NCBI RefSeq assembly: GCF_900187605.1
Contig: NZ_FYEA01000009.1
Coordinates: 62,001 to 126,000, forward strand
Direction of reading: 5' to 3'
Origin: Pseudomonas sp. Irchel 3H7
Lineage (GTDB): Bacteria > Pseudomonadota > Gammaproteobacteria > Pseudomonadales > Pseudomonadaceae
Length of the DNA stretch: 64,000 nt
In this document: one piece after another, positions 56,878 through 64,000 of the stretch
Layout of the letters: each line of letters starts with the position of its first letter
Numbering within the stretch: the stretch's first letter is position 1
The notes under the pieces: model-generated
The model's input: only the letters and a program-made list of their open reading frames with translations
Databases searched by the model: none
What the model was told of the DNA's origin: nothing
Position numbers and translations under genes: made by a program

Positions 56878-58328
56878 TGCAATTGTCCGAGCTGGCCGCT
56901 GTCGGGCGAACCCCGTCACTGCCGCTGACCGTGACCCTGGCCGATGCGGCCGGGAGTGCGGATCTGCAACTGCTGAGTTTGCTGCGGGTGCTGCCAGGGC
57001 AGCGCTACGTCGGCGCCGGTGTCTGGCGTGGCCGTCCGGTGCTGGCCAAATTGCTGGTCGGTGGCAAAGCCGCCCGGCATTTTCAGCGTGAACTGGAAGG
57101 GGTGCGCTTGTTAGCCGCGCAAGGCATGACGACACCCTTGCTGCTGGCCGATGGTTTGAAAAGTGACGAAGGTGGCTGGCTGCTGTTCGATTTCCTTGAG
57201 GGCGCCGAAAGCCTTGGCGATGCCTGGACCAAGGTCGAGTCGCTGCCGTTGCTCGCTGATGAACAGTCGGCGGTATTGGCCGAGGCGCTGGGCGCCATTG
57301 CCCAATTGCACGGCAAAGGTCTCTGGCAGGAGGACCTGCACCTGGACAATCTGCTGCGTCACGGCGGTCAGTTGTACTTGATTGACGGTGCGGGCATTTG
57401 CGCAGAAACCGCCGGTCAGCCGTTGTCGCGACAAAAAGTCCTGGAGAACCTCGGCGTATTTTTCGCTCAGTTGCCCAAGGCGCTGGAGCCGTTCACCGAA
57501 GAGCTGCTGGTGTATTACCTGTTGAGCAACAGCGAGCACGCATTGCCGCTGGAAGCCTTGCAGAAGCAGATCGACAAAGTGCGTCGCTGGCGTTTGAAAG
57601 ACTTTCTGATCAAGGTCGGTCGCGAGTGCACGCTGTTCAGTGTGCGGCGTGGAGCGTTCGGTCTGCGCGCGATCCGCCGCGAAGAAGAGTCGGCCATGGT
57701 TCCAGTGCTGGATCAGGCCGATGCGCTGCTGGATCAGGGGCATCTGTACAAGACCGGTGGTGCGGCGAGCGTCGGCAAGGTTCAGGCGGGCGCGCGCACG
57801 CTGGTGATCAAGCGCTACAACATCAAGGGCTTTGCGCATTGGCTCAAGCGTTTCTGGCGGCCGAGTCGGGCCTGGCATTCGTGGCGCGAAGGTAATCGAC
57901 TGGCGTTCCTCGGCATCGCGACGCCAAAGCCGCTGGCGGTACTGGAGAAGCGCTTTTTGTGGCTGCGCAGTCGTGCGTATCTGGTGACCGAGTTCCTGCC
58001 CGGGCCGGACATCATCGAACGCTTTGCGCCCTATGTTGAAAGTGGCGAAGCGCCTGAGGCGGAGCTGCAGGCACTTGACCTGTTGTTCGCTCGACTGATT
58101 GACGAGCGCATCAGCCATGGCGATTTCAAAGGGCATAATCTGTTCTGGCAGCACGATCGCTGGGCGCTGATCGATCTGGATTCGATGTGCCAGCACGGAT
58201 CCGCCGGCAGTTTCGCCCCGGCTTATATACGTGACCGTGCGCGATTCATGCGTAATTGGCCCGAGAGCAGTGCGTTGTATCAGGTCATAGATCAGCGTTT
58301 ACCGAAAAAAATCGCCAACACGGTCTGA
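56877..58328 (+). CDS. wapQ: Tandem-kinase LPS core protein WapQ
   Basis: A 483-residue protein with two kinase-like halves. The N-terminal half has QEDLHLDNLL (151-160) with LYLIDGAGI, the C-terminal half has HGDFKGHNLF (from about 414) with ALIDLDSM. Both loops keep the catalytic Asp and the metal-site Asp, so both could be active. Position and size match WapQ (PA5006) of P. aeruginosa, a proposed heptose kinase of the inner core. It is the last of four kinase genes with 1-4 base overlaps. The gap to the next gene is 124 bases. Confidence 0.85.
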   Translation: MQLSELAAVGRTPSLPLTVTLADAAGSADLQLLSLLRVLPGQRYVGAGVWRGRPVLAKLLVGGKAARHFQRELEGVRLLAAQGMTTPLLLADGLKSDEGGWLLFDFLEGAESLGDAWTKVESLPLLADEQSAVLAEALGAIAQLHGKGLWQEDLHLDNLLRHGGQLYLIDGAGICAETAGQPLSRQKVLENLGVFFAQLPKALEPFTEELLVYYLLSNSEHALPLEALQKQIDKVRRWRLKDFLIKVGRECTLFSVRRGAFGLRAIRREEESAMVPVLDQADALLDQGHLYKTGGAASVGKVQAGARTLVIKRYNIKGFAHWLKRFWRPSRAWHSWREGNRLAFLGIATPKPLAVLEKRFLWLRSRAYLVTEFLPGPDIIERFAPYVESGEAPEAELQALDLLFARLIDERISHGDFKGHNLFWQHDRWALIDLDSMCQHGSAGSFAPAYIRDRARFMRNWPESSALYQVIDQRLPKKIANTV

Positions 58329-58452
58329 GTCAAACCAGTACAGCAGTAGAGGACAGGATTCAGCGACTTGTCCTACAGCATCTCCAGAATCCATGAACTG
58401 TGTCCTGTGCAGTCCCGATGCTAATTTGCCCAACGACCTTGGAGGGCGAATC

Positions 58453-58788
58453 TTGACCATCAAACAGGCTGCAACGCTGGGTGTATTTTCATGGGTTCTG
58501 GCTGGCTGTGGCAGCACCATGACCGTATTGCAGGACGATGCCGACGTCGCCCGCGACATGCGCAAGCAAAAAACCTACTGCCAATCCATTCCGCGGATTT
58601 ACAGCGGTCTGGCCTTCGACTTCTGCGTGTTGAACGCGCCTCCCGATCCGAGTGGGGTTCTTTTGCCATTCGTGCTTCTGGATCTGCCATTGTCCGGTGT
58701 ATTCGATACAGTAGCGTTGCCCTATACGGTTTATCGTCAGGTCACCGACGGCAACCTTGCTATTTACTGGCGCAAGGGCGGTTATTGA
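58453..58788 (+). CDS. YceK/YidQ-like small lipoprotein
   Basis: A 111-residue lipoprotein. Start is a TTG at 58453 with GGAGGG six bases upstream. A short signal segment (AATLGVFSWVLAGC) ends in the lipobox LAGC, so Cys is residue 18 or so and the protein should be anchored to a membrane. The mature part has YCQSIPRIYSGLAFDFC and LLDLPLSGVFDTVALPYTVYRQ, the pattern of the YceK/YidQ (DUF1375) family, whose function is unknown. It is inserted between the kinase genes and the carbamoyltransferase gene of the LPS core locus. Confidence 0.82.
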   Translation: MTIKQAATLGVFSWVLAGCGSTMTVLQDDADVARDMRKQKTYCQSIPRIYSGLAFDFCVLNAPPDPSGVLLPFVLLDLPLSGVFDTVALPYTVYRQVTDGNLAIYWRKGGY

Positions 58789-58861
58789 GTAGCGGGGCGA
58801 GGTTTCTTCAAACCATTCGCCCTGGGGCAATCGCGCAGGGTAATTCCCCACTCGTTTACGC

Positions 58862-58867
58862 TATAAT
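58862..58867 (+). promoter_or_regulatory. Possible -10 box upstream of the carbamoyltransferase gene
   Basis: A perfect TATAAT lies 93 bases before the GTG start. No good -35 is seen at 17 bases distance (GGTAAT). The leader after it contains two short hairpins (CTCGCCCTGTGCGAG and AGGCGCATTGCGCCT), so this may be a separate transcription start within the LPS locus. Confidence 0.45.
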
Positions 58868-58959
58868 CCCGCCCTTTAGCTGTCACTCGCCCTGTGCGAG
58901 GGCACATCAATTTTCAAGGCGCATTGCGCCTGCACGCAGACTAAAGAGGCTAGACCCCT

Positions 58960-60714
58960 GTGGCATTGACGATTCTTGGCCTGTCCGGCGCCCTTAGCCA
59001 TGATCCTTCAGCGGCCTTGTACATCGACGGCAAGCTGGTGGCGGCGGCTGAAGAAGAGCGCTTCGTACGCGATAAACATGCAAAGAACCGCATGCCCTAC
59101 GAATCGGCGAAGTTCTGTCTCGAACAGGCCGGCATCAAGCCGTCCGATGTTGACGTGGTCGCGATTCCATTTGCCCCGATCAGCCTGTTCGGCAAAGCGC
59201 GCTGGCACTACGCCAAGCGTTACTGGTATGCACCGGATCGCGCCCTTGATGCGATCCTGATGGGCAACCGTCGCTACAAGCGCTACCGCAACAAGATTGT
59301 CTGGTGCCTGGAGCAACTGGGTTTCGATCCGAAAAAGATCAAGATCGAGCCGGTCGAACACCACTTGGCTCACGCCTCCAGTGCCTACCATTGCTCCGGT
59401 TTCAAAGAAAAAACCGCGATCCTCGGTATCGACGGCAAGGGTGAGTACGCCACGACCTTCTTCGGCTATGGCGAAAACGGCAAGATCCACAAGATCAAGG
59501 AATTCTTCGATCCTGACTCCCTCGGTGGCTTGTACGGTGCGATCACCGAGTTCCTCGGTTTCGAGATGCTCGACGGTGAGTTCAAGGTCATGGGCATGGC
59601 GCCGTATGGCGATGCCAGCAAGTACGATTTCTCGCGTCTGGCCTCGTTCGAAAACGGTGAGTTGGTGATCAACACCGACTACGCCAACGTCATCGGCCTG
59701 CGTCGCTACAAAGAGAAGGGCAAAGGCTTCTACTTCTCGCCGAAACTGATCGAGTGGCTGGGTCCGAAGCGCGAAGGCGACATCGCTGACGAGCCTTACA
59801 TCCACTACGCCGCGAGCATGCAAGCGCTGTTCGAGAAACTGGCGTTGCAGATGATCGACTACTATCTGGGCGACGTACTCAAGGAAACCGGCAAACTGGC
59901 CTTCGCCGGTGGTTGTGCGCTGAACGTCAAACTGAACCAGAAAATCATTGCCCGCGACGACATCAAGGAACTGTTCGTGCAACCTGCGTCCGGCGACGCC
60001 GGTACTGCGGTTGGTGCGGCTGCCTACGTGTCCCACGCCCGAGGCGTGCCGGTCGAGAAGATGGAGCACGTCTATCTCGGCCCGTCGTACAGCAACGAGG
60101 ACGTGATCGCCGCCTGCGCCCGTCATGAGAGCAAGCCGACCTGGCGCAAGCTCGACAACATGCCGGAACAGATTGCCAAAATCATGGTCGATGGTAATCC
60201 GGTCGCCTGGTTCCAGGGGCGCATGGAGTTCGGTCCGCGTGCATTGGGCGGGCGCTCGATCATTGGTTGCCCGAGCGTGGCTGGCGTGGCTGATCGCATC
60301 AACCACCAGATCAAGTTCCGCGAGCGCTGGAGGCCTTTCTGCCCGTCGATGCTCGACACCGTTGCGCCGCAAATGATCAAGATCGATCACCCGGCACCGT
60401 TTATGACCTTCACTTTCGAAGTGGCGGAAGAGTGGAAGATCCGCGTGCCGGAAGTCGTCCATGAAGACGGCACCTCCCGTGCCCAGGTGCTCAAGCGTGA
60501 ATACAACCCGCGCTACTACGACATGATGAAGGCGCTGGAAAACCTGACCGGTAACGGCGTATCGCTGAACACCTCGCTCAATCGTCGTGGCGAACCGATG
60601 ATCTGCTCGCCGACCGACGCGCTGAACATGTTTTTCGGTTCTGACCTGGAATACCTGATCATGGAAGATATTCTGGTCGTAAAAGCGGGTGTAAAAGGAT
60701 ACGAACTTGACTGA
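58960..60714 (+). CDS. wapO: Carbamoyltransferase (NodU/CmcH family), LPS core WapO
   Basis: A 584-residue carbamoyltransferase. N-terminal ASKHA-type part: ILGLSGALSHDPSAAL and EHHLAHASSAYHCSGF (catalytic His residues), LGIDGKGEYATTF. C-terminal domain: MEFGPRALGGRSIIGCP and SLNTSLNRRGEPMICSP. It transfers carbamoyl from carbamoyl phosphate to a sugar hydroxyl. In P. aeruginosa the gene in this position (PA5005, WapO) carbamoylates core heptose II. Start is a GTG at 58960 after AGAGGC. It overlaps the next glycosyltransferase gene by 8 bases. Confidence 0.92.
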   Translation: MALTILGLSGALSHDPSAALYIDGKLVAAAEEERFVRDKHAKNRMPYESAKFCLEQAGIKPSDVDVVAIPFAPISLFGKARWHYAKRYWYAPDRALDAILMGNRRYKRYRNKIVWCLEQLGFDPKKIKIEPVEHHLAHASSAYHCSGFKEKTAILGIDGKGEYATTFFGYGENGKIHKIKEFFDPDSLGGLYGAITEFLGFEMLDGEFKVMGMAPYGDASKYDFSRLASFENGELVINTDYANVIGLRRYKEKGKGFYFSPKLIEWLGPKREGDIADEPYIHYAASMQALFEKLALQMIDYYLGDVLKETGKLAFAGGCALNVKLNQKIIARDDIKELFVQPASGDAGTAVGAAAYVSHARGVPVEKMEHVYLGPSYSNEDVIAACARHESKPTWRKLDNMPEQIAKIMVDGNPVAWFQGRMEFGPRALGGRSIIGCPSVAGVADRINHQIKFRERWRPFCPSMLDTVAPQMIKIDHPAPFMTFTFEVAEEWKIRVPEVVHEDGTSRAQVLKREYNPRYYDMMKALENLTGNGVSLNTSLNRRGEPMICSPTDALNMFFGSDLEYLIMEDILVVKAGVKGYELD

Positions 60715-61615
60715 AACACTGATCAGCGTCGTCATTCCGGTTTACAACTATGCGCGAACGCTTCCACGTGCAGTGGAATCGGTGTTGGCGCAGTTGGATG
60801 AAGCGACCGCGGATCTGCTGGTCATCGACGACGGGTCGACGGACGATACGCCCGAGGTAGTCGAAAAACTCCTGCTCAAGCACGGCGGGCGTTTTCGTGC
60901 GTTGCGCAAAAGTAACGGCGGATTGTCGTCGGTGCGCAATCGAGGGCTGGAAGAGACAACCGGACGGTATCTGGTGTTTCTCGACTCTGATGATGAAATG
61001 GCGCCCGGTGCCTTGGCTGCACTTTCGCAGCACCTCGAAAGTAATCCAAGCAGCCTGATGGTGATCGGCGCGCACTGGTCGGTGTTTGCAGACGGGCGAC
61101 GCAGCTTGCAGGCGGCCAAGCCGCTGCCTGTGACGCCCCGCCAGCGCCTGCAGGGTTACCTGCTGAACAAGACGGTGTCGATTTCCAACGGTGCCTGTGC
61201 GATGCACCGCGATGTATTCGTTTTGGGTAATTACCCGGAAAATTTGCGCAACGTCGAGGACTTGCCAGTATTCGCCCAAGTGCTGGCGCGCTACCCCTGC
61301 ACCGTTCTGGACGAGCCCCTGGCGCTGATTTACAAGCACGCCGACAGCATGCGCCATGATCTGCGCCAAAGCCTTGCTGCCGGAACGGAGCAGGTGGTCA
61401 GCGAAGTTTTTTCCAGTCGGCGGATGCCCGAGGAAATGTTTGATTTGCGCCAGGCGTTTATGGCGCAGCGTTGCCTGTCGTTGTTTCGCGACTGTTATTC
61501 CCATGGCGAGTACAAACTGGCCAAATCGTTTTACTTTAAGGCCTTGCGTGCAGACTGGCGGACGTTTTCGCGCTGGTCCTACACGCGCAAGGCGTTGCGG
61601 GTGCTGTTTCGGTAA
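60707..61615 (+). CDS. Family 2 glycosyltransferase of the LPS core locus
   Basis: A 302-residue GT-A enzyme. Starts with ISVVIPVYNYARTLPRAVESVL, then LVIDDGSTDDTPEV, SNGGLSSVRNRGLE and the DXD-type FLDSDDE. The C-terminal 60 residues are basic and aromatic, suggesting binding to the membrane surface. The donor and acceptor are not known; addition of an outer-core sugar is likely from context. Start is a TTG at 60707 with AAGGAT upstream, inside the end of wapO. It takes the position of PA5004 (wapH) but I do not assign that name. Confidence 0.88.
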   Translation: MTETLISVVIPVYNYARTLPRAVESVLAQLDEATADLLVIDDGSTDDTPEVVEKLLLKHGGRFRALRKSNGGLSSVRNRGLEETTGRYLVFLDSDDEMAPGALAALSQHLESNPSSLMVIGAHWSVFADGRRSLQAAKPLPVTPRQRLQGYLLNKTVSISNGACAMHRDVFVLGNYPENLRNVEDLPVFAQVLARYPCTVLDEPLALIYKHADSMRHDLRQSLAAGTEQVVSEVFSSRRMPEEMFDLRQAFMAQRCLSLFRDCYSHGEYKLAKSFYFKALRADWRTFSRWSYTRKALRVLFR

Positions 61616-61668
61616 ACGGGTCGCGGAGACTATGCGGACCCTGTAATGGATGTCGGTGAGGTGGCTGG

Positions 61669-63129
61669 GTGAAAGGTAAGGGCGGCAAGGTGGGAGCTCA
61701 AGTCTCCAGAATCATCGACGAATATCCGGTTTGGCTGGCGTTTCTGGGCAGTGCGCTGTTATCGCTGATAGCGGTCATGGGCACCGCCACAGTGGGGCGT
61801 GATGCCGCGCTGTACATTGATATCGCGCAACAGGTCACCGAGCACGGGCCTAATGTGGCCTGGGCCGCTTTCGACTGGCCCTGGTTTTCCTTATTGCTGG
61901 CCGCTACTCATACCGTCCTGCATTTGCCGCTGGAGCTGAGTGCATATCTTTGGTGCGCGCTCTTTTTTGCCGGCACCAGCGCGCTGATGGTGGACTGCGT
62001 ACGTCAACGGTCGGTACATCTCGCCGGTTGGGCTTGTCTGGTGGTATTGGCAATGCCGGCGGTGAATGCCTTTCGAAACGACATCATCCGTGAATGCGGT
62101 TTCTGGTTCTTCTGCACCCTGACACTCTGGCTCGCGCTGCGCTGGCAAGCCCGTGGCGGCTGGCTGCGGGCGGCATTCATTCATGTGGCTATCGTCGCGG
62201 CAGCCTTGTTTCGGCTGGAGGCTTTGCTGCTGGTTCCGGCGTTGGCGCTGTGGCAGTTGCCCAATCTGTGGTCGTCGAACCGGCGGATGCAGTTCGTTCA
62301 GTTTTCGCTGTTGCCGGTTCTAGGGCTGCTGGCTGTTTCGGTCTCAGGTGTGCTCCTGTCGGCGCGCGTGATGCTGTATCTGGACATGATTGCGCCACAC
62401 AGCGTGTTTGCTTCCTTCCGGATGCTGTGCGATCAATTTGCCAATTCGCTCATCAACAAGTACTCCCAGGATGAATCTGGCCGGATCATTTTCTTCGGCA
62501 TCCTGGCGACCATGACCATCAGTTTCGTGAAGCTGATGGGGCCTTTCGCCGTCCCCTTCGTCCTGCGACGCAACTGGGGGGTTCTGGGAATCTATTGGCG
62601 CGACTATCGCCCCTTCGCCTGGGCGGCGCTGCTTTATCTGGTGGTGCTGGTGCTGTTTTTCATCAAACAACAGTTCATGAATACGCGCTACCTGAGCTTT
62701 CTGAATCTGTTGTTTGTGCCCGTGTTGGCGATGGGGCTGGCGGCGTTCGTTCGCGACTTCCCGCGTTGCGGCAAGTGGCTGGTGGTTCTAGGGATGTTGG
62801 TGATGCTCTCGAATGTCATCTCTACCGGCGCCGGCAAAACCCATTATGTAGAGGCCGGGCGCTGGATGTCTGCCCACGTCGAGCCAGGGGCGAAGACCTA
62901 TTTCGAGGATGGGCGGATCAGCTATTACGCCGGTCGCGGCTACGTGATGCCGGTGCTGACCGCAGAGGAAGCAATGTCGGCAGCTCACGCTGGCGACTAT
63001 CAATATTTCCTCATCGAGGCCAAAGGTGACGAGCCTTGGCTGAAGGATTGGCTGGTGGCGCACAAGCTGCGCATCATCGAGCATTTCGCCAATCGCAAAG
63101 GTGCCACCGTGGTGATCATCGGACGCTAA
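61669..63129 (+). CDS. Large membrane protein, probable GT-C-type glycosyltransferase
   Basis: A 486-residue integral membrane protein with about ten or eleven hydrophobic segments and a soluble C-terminal domain (about 400-486). After the first segment comes VGRDAALYIDIAQQV, which resembles the first periplasmic loop of family 39/83 glycosyltransferases (ArnT, PMT), where an Asp or Glu is catalytic; FRLEALLLVPALALW fits the same group. These enzymes use a lipid-linked sugar. Start is a GTG at 61669. It lies where P. aeruginosa has waaL, wapR and others, so it may add a decoration to the core. It is not a recognisable O-antigen ligase. The role is an inference. Confidence 0.65.
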   Translation: MKGKGGKVGAQVSRIIDEYPVWLAFLGSALLSLIAVMGTATVGRDAALYIDIAQQVTEHGPNVAWAAFDWPWFSLLLAATHTVLHLPLELSAYLWCALFFAGTSALMVDCVRQRSVHLAGWACLVVLAMPAVNAFRNDIIRECGFWFFCTLTLWLALRWQARGGWLRAAFIHVAIVAAALFRLEALLLVPALALWQLPNLWSSNRRMQFVQFSLLPVLGLLAVSVSGVLLSARVMLYLDMIAPHSVFASFRMLCDQFANSLINKYSQDESGRIIFFGILATMTISFVKLMGPFAVPFVLRRNWGVLGIYWRDYRPFAWAALLYLVVLVLFFIKQQFMNTRYLSFLNLLFVPVLAMGLAAFVRDFPRCGKWLVVLGMLVMLSNVISTGAGKTHYVEAGRWMSAHVEPGAKTYFEDGRISYYAGRGYVMPVLTAEEAMSAAHAGDYQYFLIEAKGDEPWLKDWLVAHKLRIIEHFANRKGATVVIIGR

Positions 63130-63132
63130 GGC

Positions 63133-63786
63133 TTAACCGAGCAGCGGACGCAGGCGTGAGATCAGCGGCGCTTGTCGGTGGCTCGGCAAGGCCTGGCGAT
63201 AGCCTTCGACAAAGGTTTCGCCGGCGTCCTGGCCCAGCAGCCATTGGCGGTCTTCCTTGTAGCGCAGCAAGTGAGCGAAGTTGCGCAGGCGTTTACTGTC
63301 ACTGAGTGCGCGCTTCTGGCAGCGCAGGTCGGCGATATCGATCAGTCCCAGACGGTTGTCGGGGGTTCGCACGACGTTGCCGAAGTGCAGCGACCGAAAG
63401 TACACACCTTTTTCGTGCAGCAGGGCGAAGTACCCGCCCAGCTGGAATCTCAGTGTGTCAGCCTCTTCGTCAGTGCCTTGTAACTGACGCACTGTATTGC
63501 CTTCCAGCGGGCTGTAATACACGCCGTCGCGCTCGATGCTCGGGATGCGATAGACCGCGATGACTTTCGGGCAGAGGATGCCACGCTGTTCGAGTGCCCG
63601 GGTGTTGTCGGCAAAGCGTTGTGCATAGGGGTAGAACAGCGCCGAACTGAGCAGCCGCTTGCGGCGGAACAGCTTGAGCATGCGTCCATCGGCCAATCTG
63701 AGCACCTTGTCGCCGGAACCGTCGGCCTCCAGTACGTGTGCACCTTTGCGCAGTGCCTCGTAAGTGCTGTGATCAATCGATTGCAT
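63133..63786 (-). CDS. Kinase-like protein next to msbA (PA4998-like)
   Basis: A 217-residue protein with an RIO/BUD32-like LPS kinase pattern: LKLFRRKRLLSSALFYPY (ATP-site Lys), a hinge region (GVYYSPLEGNTV), then HEKGVYFRSLHFGNVV at the catalytic loop, where the usual Asp is replaced by Ser-Leu, and GLIDIADLR at the metal site. Similar genes have been annotated as toluene-tolerance proteins. It is the only minus-strand gene of this block, ends 3 bases from the membrane protein gene and is divergent from msbA. It may phosphorylate LPS or be a pseudoenzyme. Confidence 0.78.
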   Translation of the reverse strand: MQSIDHSTYEALRKGAHVLEADGSGDKVLRLADGRMLKLFRRKRLLSSALFYPYAQRFADNTRALEQRGILCPKVIAVYRIPSIERDGVYYSPLEGNTVRQLQGTDEEADTLRFQLGGYFALLHEKGVYFRSLHFGNVVRTPDNRLGLIDIADLRCQKRALSDSKRLRNFAHLLRYKEDRQWLLGQDAGETFVEGYRQALPSHRQAPLISRLRPLLG

Positions 63787-63911
63787 ATCGGGCTCCCCAT
63801 CATTAGCGGGGTATCTTAACCGACTTGGTCGAAGGCTGGCTTGAAGTCATGTTTATCGGGGTAAAAACGCGTGTGATATCATCGGCGCCTCACTGAATTG
63901 CGCGGATCACC

Positions 63912-64000
63912 ATGAGCAGTCCTGAACCGAAAGCCCAGTCCACGCTGGCGATCTATTTCCGCCTTTTGGCTTACGTGCGGCCTTATGCCGGCCTTTTCCT
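63912..64000 (+). CDS. msbA: Lipid A export ATP-binding/permease MsbA (N-terminal fragment)
   Basis: An open frame from the ATG at 63912 to the right edge (29 complete codons) encoding SSPEPKAQSTLAIYFRLLAY and a following VRPYAGLFL. The cytoplasmic lead followed by a Y-x-R-LL-x-YVRPY entry into the first membrane helix is typical of MsbA, and msbA is the expected gene at this point of the locus in pseudomonads. It flips lipid A-core across the inner membrane. Cut by the window end. Confidence 0.82.
   Translation, partial: MSSPEPKAQSTLAIYFRLLAYVRPYAGLF

Overview
The window is a chromosomal segment of a Pseudomonas of the P. fluorescens complex. GC-rich coding DNA, at least five families of Pseudomonas-type palindromic repeats, and a gene order msrA-dipA-(phoD-like)-aceF-aceE-glnE-waaF-waaC-waaG-waaP-kinases-carbamoyltransferase-msbA that follows the pseudomonad chromosome all point the same way. 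No RNA gene, prophage, insertion sequence or CRISPR array was recognised.

Region 1 (1-8.9 kb, all minus strand) is most of an aryl-polyene-type lipid-pigment operon. In transcription order it holds a ketosynthase-like protein lacking the active Cys, a PlsC-type acyltransferase, two acyl carrier proteins, a small membrane protein, an acyl/aryl-ACP ligase fused to a dehydratase, a family 2 glycosyltransferase, an LpxL-like acyltransferase, a MIO-type aromatic ammonia-lyase, a hot-dog thioesterase, a LolA-like carrier and an MMPL exporter that runs off the left edge. Nearly every junction overlaps or is separated by only a few bases, so one mRNA is likely. The remaining ketosynthase and ketoreductase genes should lie to the left.

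Region 2 (9-31.8 kb) is mostly housekeeping: an orphan ParA ATPase, thioredoxin 2, a HigA-like regulator without a toxin, SelO, a MscK-type channel and a K+/H+ antiporter, two chemoreceptors flanking a divergent ZapB/ZapA-like pair, a C-terminally extended acyl-CoA dehydrogenase, and the divergent putA/putP pair with six GTTGCA half-sites between them.

Region 3 (32-36.6 kb) is the accessory part: a VgrG with a Cys-rich tail, its overlapping DUF4123 adaptor, no recognisable effector, a DUF3077-type small protein behind a leader that can fold strongly, and a secreted Tai4-like immunity protein. Next to it is a 470-bp element built on 92-bp tandem repeats.

Region 4 (36.6-51 kb) carries rlmJ, msrA, the c-di-GMP phosphodiesterase dipA, a PhoD-like phosphatase, pyruvate dehydrogenase aceEF with two FadR/PdhR-type palindromes upstream, and glnE. 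Region 5 (51.4-64 kb) is the LPS core locus: heptosyltransferases WaaF and WaaC, glucosyltransferase WaaG, the kinases WaaP and WapP, a further kinase-like protein and the tandem-kinase WapQ, then the carbamoyltransferase WapO, a family 2 glycosyltransferase, a large membrane protein of probable GT-C type, one more kinase-like gene and the start of msbA. Most of these genes overlap by 1-8 bases. Unlike P. aeruginosa, no waaL, wapR or ssg lies between the glycosyltransferase and msbA.

All identifications come from reading translated motifs and gene order. No database search was run, and start codons were chosen from Shine-Dalgarno position, overlaps and family length.
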